NCBI GenBank assembly: GCA_003024985.2 | Contig: PXIH01S0044896.1 | Strand: one strand, 5' to 3' | Length of the DNA: 12,266 nucleotides | Origin: Euperipatoides rowelli | Taxonomy: Eukaryota; Onychophora; Udeonychophora; Euonychophora; Peripatopsidae | In this document: positions 8,510 to 12,266 of the stretch, piece by piece | Position numbering within the stretch: position 1 is the first letter of the stretch | Layout: every line of letters begins with the position of its first letter | Notes under the pieces: model-generated | Database searches by the model: none | The model's input: only the letters and a program-made list of their open reading frames with translations | Told to the model about the DNA's origin: nothing | Program-made: the position numbers and the translations under genes

Positions 8510-9439
8510 TTAACACATTGACTGCTGGTGATTCGGATGTGGCAGCATGAACCTTCATCAATATGCTGATGCCTCAGATCCGAGTCAGCATGAACCTTCA
8601 CCAAAATGCTGATCACTCGGATCCAAGTTGGCATGAACCTTCATCAATATGCTGATGACTTAGATCCGAGTCAGCATGAACCTTCACCAATATGCTGATG
8701 ATTCAGATCCAAGTCAGCATGAACCTTCATCAATATGCTGATGACTCGGATCTGAGTCAGCATGAACCTTCATCAATATGCTGATGACTCAGATCCGAGT
8801 CAGCATGAACCTTGATCAATATGCTGATTACTTGGATCCGAGTCAGCATGAACCTTCACCAATATGCTGATGATTCAGAACCAAGTCAGCATGAACTTTC
8901 ATCAATATGCTGATGACTCGGATCTGAGTCATCATGAACCTTTATCAATATGCTGATGACTCAGATCCGAGTCAGCATGAACCTTCATCACTATGCTGAT
9001 GACTTGGTTCCGAGTCAGCATGAACCTTCACCAATATTCTGATGACTCAGATCCGAGTCAGCATGAACCTTCACCAAAATGCTGATGACTCGGATTCGAG
9101 TCAGCGTGAACCTTCATCAATATGCTGATGATTACTTGGATCCGAGTCAGCATGAACCTTCACCAATATGCTGATGATTCGGATCTGAGTCAGCATGAAC
9201 CTTCATCAATATGCTGATGACTCAGATCCGAGTCAGCATGAACCTTCATTACTATGCTGATGATTTGGTTCCGAGTCAACATGAACCTTCACCAATATTC
9301 TGATGACTCAGATCCGAGTCAGCATGAACCTTCACCATTATGCTGATGACTCGTATCCGAGTCAATGTTTAATATGTTAACATGAATTCAGCATAATGGG
9401 TTGCATATTTGAAATATCATCCAGCAGCCAATGTGTTAA
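8510..9439. mobile_element. TTAA-flanked MITE (piggyBac-like) carrying a minisatellite
   Basis: TTAA at 8510-8513 and at 9436-9439 flank inverted ends CACATTGACTGCTGG (8514-8528) and CCAGCAGCCAATGTG (9421-9435), which differ at one base. TTAA duplication with short inverted ends is the hallmark of piggyBac-superfamily transposition. The 922-bp body has no transposase frame, so it is non-autonomous and would depend on an enzyme encoded elsewhere. The interior from about 8529 to 9364 is a 43-bp tandem array. The superfamily is inferred from TTAA and end structure only. Confidence 0.75.
8529..9364. repeat. 43-bp minisatellite, 19 copies, higher-order structure
   Basis: Units starting GAACCTTCA recur every 43 bases from 8549 to 9326, with one 46-base unit at 9108, giving 19 copies plus a degenerate partial one at the left. 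Each unit contains a loop GAACCTTCAYCAAT, then ATGCTGATGACTCGGATC, then CGAGTCAGCAT. The two arms around the loop are complementary apart from a three-base bulge, so a single unit folds as a hairpin of about 15 bp. GACTCGGATCCGAGTC in the best-preserved units is a 16-base perfect palindrome. Several units contain TGACTCA or TGAGTCA. Diagnostic variants recur in the same order in blocks, which shows higher-order duplication. Confidence 0.95.
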
Positions 9440-9798
9440 GGAATGATTTTACATTATGCAATTCTCTATATTAAGAAGAAGTCCTTGATAGAAATATTTG
9501 ACGATCCATGAATGTAAACCTCCTCCTTAGAGAACACATTCTATGATGATTATTTGCACAGTGCTCAAATCCTGTTCGAAGGTTATTGTTGGATGTAAAG
9601 GTTATCTTCTTTTATTATTTAATTGTATGGTATATTTTACTTACTTAAAATTCTATAAAAAGTCTGTTATATTTATTTAGTAAAGCTTTGATAAAAACTA
9701 AAATAATTTTTCTAATATTAATAAAAAGTAGTGTATTGTTAAAGAGGTTTCCTATCATTTGAGGTATATTCTTTGGAAATTTTATGGTAACGATTGGA
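9440..9798. other. AT-rich DNA, no gene seen
   Basis: No intact frame or RNA gene. A short + frame ending at 9598 (TFYDDYLHSAQILFEGYC) vaguely recalls the helical region after the RT core of the Penelope-like family, but it is too short to call. Confidence 0.4.
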
Positions 9799-9877
9799 TA
9801 CTTGTAGAATTATACTAGGCTAATTATTTTATTAAATGGTTTATTTAAATTATTTAATGGGTTAACTTTTTTTTTTT
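9799..9877 (+). repeat. Dispersed repeat copy B, left part
   Basis: It aligns with 7491-7570 in the same orientation, ending in GGGTTAACTTTT followed by a T run. The matching continuation is found about 500 bases away at 10368-10435, so this copy has been split by inserted DNA that includes the foldback element. Confidence 0.6.
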
Positions 9878-10008
9878 AAACAAATCTCCCGTCAAAGGGA
9901 GAAGAGATGTATTCTTTTTTGGGTAAATCTTCCTGAAGGAACTGCATCTATAACTAGAATAGTGAATATTATACTAGGGAAGGTTCTTAGAAGAGCCAAT
10001 GTACTGAG
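9878..10008. other. Sequence of unknown origin left of the foldback element
   Basis: 131 bases lying between copy B left part and the foldback. It has a small hairpin, TCTCCC-gtcaaa-GGGAGA (about 9885-9902). It is absent from the homologous position in copy A, so it belongs to inserted DNA or to a divergent part of the repeat. No coding content is seen. Confidence 0.35.
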
Positions 10009-10372
10009 TTAAAAAACTTGTGTCATCTTCATGGTGCAATCTGTTTCATGCAGGGTGTTAAACTTGAGGATGACGACATATAGCTAAGATGTTCAAGGTT
10101 TGCATCTCGGTTCGCGAACGGTTTTTCCCTGGCAAAGGTTCGCTTCTCGGCTGGGTCAGCTATGGAACGGTTTTTCCCTGGAAAACAAGATGCGAAGCCA
10201 GGGAAAAACCGTTCCATAGCTGACCCAGCCGAGATGCAAAGCCAGGGAAAAACCGTTCCATAGCTGACCCAGCCAAGATGCGAACCTGGAACGTCTTAGC
10301 TATACGTCGTCATCCTCAAGTTTAACACCCTGCACGAAACAGATTGCGCCAAAAAGATGAGACAAGGGTTAA
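10009..10372. mobile_element. TTAA-bounded foldback element (piggyBac-like MITE)
   Basis: TTAA at 10009-10012 and 10369-10372 bound a 356-bp unit. The right end, read inward, starts CCCTTGTCTCATC, a piggyBac-like CCC start. The left end, AAAACTTGTGTCATC, is a mutated version. Inverted similarity then continues through almost the whole element. The outer arm GCAATCTGTTTC...AGGGTGTTAAACTTGAGGATG (from about 10036) matches the reverse complement of the region to about 10352 with only a few substitutions over some 80 bases. The inner part is a perfect 36-bp stem. There is no coding capacity. A transcript would fold into a long, nearly complete duplex. Confidence 0.75.
10116..10274. repeat. Inverted tandem repeat core with 36-bp perfect stem
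   Basis: 10146-10181 is the exact reverse complement of 10198-10233, separated by a 16-base loop. The underlying 33-base unit, from GGCTGGGTCAGC through GGTTTTTCCCTGG, occurs once on + (10149-10181) and twice on - (10198-10230 and 10242-10274, period 44). A truncated + copy lies at 10116-10133. The units are joined by a GCATCTYGG-type linker. This is both a tandem and an inverted array, and it is notably GC-richer than its surroundings. Confidence 0.9.
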
Positions 10373-10435
10373 TTTTTTATTTATATTCCTAAGCTTTACT
10401 GATTCTCACTCTAGCTTTATTTATTTTATTATTGA
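10373..10435 (+). repeat. Dispersed repeat copy B, right part
   Basis: TTTTTTATTTATATTCCTAA and the following bases align with 7559-7618 of copy A, including AAGCTT and a run of TTTATTTATTTTATT. Together with 9799-9877 it reconstructs one ancestral repeat interrupted by the inserted foldback. Confidence 0.5.
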
Positions 10436-10523
10436 CTACTTATAACTTATGTATATTTTAAAAATCAATCACTTATTTTTTACAACCTGGAGTCCAATTT
10501 AAGACTAACCAAATCCAGCTTTC

Positions 10524-10924
10524 CTGTATCAGGGCTTGATGCTTATCATGGCAATTGTGGCAAATGCCATCATATCTTTAAAAATGCCACCCAAGATGCA
10601 CAAGCAGTGGCAAATATTTGCCATCCATTTTTTTATGGTCACAAGTTTAAAGCATCTAATTAGCAAGACATTGACATTTAACCATATTCCCCTTGTTTAA
10701 CCATAAATAGTAATAAAATATTTAAAAACACACATGTTTAGAATATTCACACAACTTTAGTATTATATATCTCATGTTTTAATACATGTATGGTAGTTAA
10801 ATATAAAATCTTTGGAACAATTAAAAGAGTTGTCACTCATTCTTGAAAGTTGCCACCCATAGGATTTTTAGGGAGGCAACTTGTTGCCACTCATTAAAAA
10901 AATGAATGTTGAACCCTGCTGTAT
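10524..10924. mobile_element. hAT-like MITE with 6-bp target duplication
   Basis: The element proper is 10530-10918. CTGTAT lies directly outside both ends (10524-10529 and 10919-10924). The left end starts CAGGGCTTGATGCTTA and the right end, read inward, starts CAGGGTTCAACATTCA, matching at most positions. CAGGG-type ends are characteristic of hAT transposons. Most hAT families make 8-bp duplications, but families with 5-6 bp are described. The 389-bp body has no transposase and carries repeated TGGCAA/TTGCCA motifs, including the perfect palindrome TGGCAAATATTTGCCA (10608-10623). It is non-autonomous. Confidence 0.7.
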
Positions 10925-11015
10925 GTATGTCATGACCAGATTAGCCGGTTGGCATTATTACAAACCAAACCTGCCAGACTAAAAAAAAAAACAATATAAT
11001 TTAAAAGAGGAAAAA

Positions 11016-11021
11016 TTTATT
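11016..11021 (-). promoter_or_regulatory. Candidate polyadenylation signal AATAAA
   Basis: TTTATT on + reads AATAAA on the - strand, about 145 bases downstream of the receptor stop codon. It is a plausible cleavage signal for the GPCR transcript. In AT-rich DNA the hexamer is common, so support is modest. Confidence 0.4.
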
Positions 11022-11165
11022 GTAAAACAGTATAAAGTTTTTTTTTTACAACAAAAACATTGTAGTCTCCAGCTAGATTGAAATCCATCTTGAGTGAGTT
11101 TCACAACCTTCTTTAAAACGCTGTGCTACTGAGGCATCCACACAATTTAATTCTGAAAACAATCA

Positions 11166-12107
11166 TTAACTGGATATACTTATTCTCTTTTTACAAAATT
11201 TCTTTCTAAATAACATCCTAAAGTTTTTACTTTGTAAATAGTAGATATAAAATCGAATTGCACAGTTGATAATCTCTAAAATATTAGAAATACTATGAAC
11301 AATTAAAATATAACTTAACCGAGACAAAATCAGACTGATCATAAATGAAAATACAGCTGGAATATTGCAAACAATATATAAAATAGCAGTTCCTACTAGA
11401 ATAGTATTTAAATTATAATCCTCTCGATATCCTCTGAAGTCAACTCTTGGAAAACTCAACTTTCGTTCTTTTAAATTCTTTCCGAAAGTACGAACTGTTT
11501 TTAGGTTCAGAGTTAGGACCACAATTACAGGTATTATTCGAACGATCAACTCTCGAAAAGAAATGTACAAAATGTACTTGAATGTAGGCCCTTCATCACA
11601 ACCAATGTAATCATCCACAATAATATCTGGTATCCAAATTAGGAAGTTAAAACTCCAAATGACAAACACTATGAATTTTGCATTTCGGTTAGAGTTGATC
11701 CCTTTCACTTCCATGGGATAGCAAATTGCTAAATAACTTTCGACGTTGAGGACTACAAGGGTTAGATTACTGCAACCAATAAAGATATTTATTAATGGTG
11801 TTATTATTTTTTCACGTAACAATAGGTTTGAGTTAAGTATGTCCTCCAGTCTCACCAGCTGTTCTATACTAATAGTGATGCATAAAGATAAAGTTAATAT
11901 ATCTGAAATAGCGATGCTTTCAAGATACATGTAAGAATGACAAATATGAGTCCTCCGCCAGAATATAATAAAGTTGCAGATATTTCCAAATAAGCCAACC
12001 ACTGAAATGCTGATCAACACAATGGCACTGAAGTGAAAAATAAAATCAACAGTCATTTGCTCAATCAAAGAAATATATTGGGAGTCATTGCAGGAATTGA
12101 CTGATAG
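11166..12107 (-). CDS. Rhodopsin-class GPCR, FMRFamide-receptor-like, divergent (3' exon)
   Basis: A seven-transmembrane receptor, presumably in the plasma membrane and sensing a neuropeptide or another ligand. Numbering from the Met at 12128, helices lie at about 29-56, 66-92, 104-136, 151-171, 190-214, 242-268 and 272-298, followed by a helix-8-like SKNFRMLFRKKF and a basic tail. Retained landmarks are GN at 48-49 (TM1), SD at 75-76 (TM2), W158 (TM4), P200 (TM5), CNIP at 254-257 (TM6, as in FMRFamide-type receptors rather than CWxP) and Y296 (TM7). Odd features: DRY is E130-S131-Y132, so Arg is lost; the NPxxY-region Asn is R292; and TM3 has Glu106 where the disulfide Cys is usual, although C177 in loop 2 remains. 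The frame is intact to TAA at 11166. The first Met lies in a likely intron tract, so the exon should begin at 12107, in phase 0, with the N-terminus encoded upstream. Met25 (12056) is an alternative start that keeps all seven helices. A sequon NDS is at 14-16. Confidence 0.8.
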   Translation of the reverse strand, partial: LSVNSCNDSQYISLIEQMTVDFIFHFSAIVLISISVVGLFGNICNFIIFWRRTHICHSYMYLESIAISDILTLSLCITISIEQLVRLEDILNSNLLLREKIITPLINIFIGCSNLTLVVLNVESYLAICYPMEVKGINSNRNAKFIVFVIWSFNFLIWIPDIIVDDYIGCDEGPTFKYILYISFRELIVRIIPVIVVLTLNLKTVRTFGKNLKERKLSFPRVDFRGYREDYNLNTILVGTAILYIVCNIPAVFSFMISLILSRLSYILIVHSISNILEIINCAIRFYIYYLQSKNFRMLFRKKFCKKRISISS

Positions 12108-12126
12108 CTGAAAAACAAAACAAAAC
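12108..12126 (-). promoter_or_regulatory. 3' splice acceptor with polypyrimidine tract
   Basis: Read on the - strand, a T-rich tract with interspersed G (TTTTGTTTTGTTTTTCAG) ends in CAG at 12110-12108 and immediately precedes the LSVNSCNDS coding sequence. A branch-point-like ATTAAC lies about 25 bases upstream of the AG. The junction is in phase 0. This explains why the first seven residues of the longest frame (MFCFVFQ) look like translated polypyrimidine tract. Confidence 0.7.
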
Positions 12127-12266
12127 ATTTGTTAATGATTGATAGTAATATTGCTATTATTATTTTTACTATCTGGATTAAAACTCGGTCTAACAAAGCC
12201 TGAGTTCAAAACCATTTGGTATGCTTTAATTAATAAATATATGCATACAGGCATACACACATTGCA
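12127..12266 (-). other. Probable intron upstream of the GPCR exon
   Basis: AT-rich, stop-containing on the - strand. It ends in a CA/TA-rich microsatellite-like stretch at the window edge. If the acceptor at 12108 is real, this is the 3' end of an intron and the first coding exon lies outside the window. Confidence 0.5.

Noticed and set aside
8434-8634. - strand frame entering the minisatellite
   Set aside because: Its C-terminal part is translated flank and its N-terminal part is translated 43-bp repeat. It is a by-product of the array.
8529-9364. CRISPR array
   Set aside because: Repeats are contiguous with a fixed 43-bp period and no unique spacers, and the genome is eukaryotic.
9523-9598. 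Second Penelope-like RT tail fragment (YDDYLHSAQILFEGYC)
   Set aside because: The resemblance is limited to a short helical segment without collinear neighbours, so it is insufficient to annotate.
10029-10217. - strand 62-codon frame across the foldback
   Set aside because: It is the translation of one palindrome arm. Repeated PGF/PGK-type peptides come from the 33-bp unit, not from a protein family.
10130-10280. tRNA-derived SINE: GGTTCGCATCTCGG resembles a tRNA B box
   Set aside because: No A box or cloverleaf could be placed at the right distance, and the motif is part of an inverted tandem array. It is kept only as a remote possibility.
11746-11934. 62-codon + frame inside the GPCR
   Set aside because: Antisense shadow of the receptor coding sequence.

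Overview
This is an AT-rich eukaryotic (metazoan) window, most likely from an invertebrate nuclear genome. The evidence is a CA microsatellite, decayed non-LTR and Penelope-like retroelements, several non-autonomous DNA transposons with recognisable target duplications, and one seven-transmembrane receptor exon with a canonical spliceosomal 3' splice site. Nothing looks bacterial or organellar. The repertoire would fit a lophotrochozoan or cnidarian genome, but the species cannot be fixed from sequence alone.

Layout. 1-47 is a CA microsatellite. 48-929 is AT-rich DNA with no recognisable feature. About 930-5330 is one old LINE in + orientation. Its ORF1 carries a CCHC zinc knuckle. Its ORF2 carries an APE-type endonuclease, a reverse transcriptase and a C-terminal zinc-finger-like region. 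All are broken by stops and frameshifts, and the RT has lost the block with its first catalytic Asp. 5331-7200 holds a candidate MITE (5590-5801), a cluster of four short perfect palindromes (6655-6765) and a larger imperfect palindrome (6801-6908).

7224-8155 contains two inverted fragments of a second, Penelope-like reverse transcriptase; the + copy can be followed through several frames for about 0.5 kb. 8510-9439 is a TTAA-flanked element with terminal inverted repeats whose whole interior is a 19-copy, 43-bp minisatellite with higher-order structure. 9440-10008 is AT-rich and includes a second copy of a repeat seen at 7491-7618. 10009-10372 is a TTAA-bounded foldback element with an almost fully self-complementary interior. 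10530-10918 is a hAT-like MITE with 6-bp flanking duplications.

11166-12107 (- strand) is the only apparently intact gene: the main exon of a divergent rhodopsin-class peptide-receptor-like GPCR. Its DRY Arg, its NPxxY Asn and the usual TM3 extracellular Cys are all replaced. The first Met of the longest frame lies in what looks like an intron polypyrimidine tract, so the real N-terminus is probably encoded in an upstream exon beyond the window.

The genes do not form an operon or pathway. The region is a nest of transposon insertions next to a receptor gene. The most novel signals are the minisatellite-bearing TTAA MITE, the tandem-repeat foldback element and the microswitch-altered GPCR.
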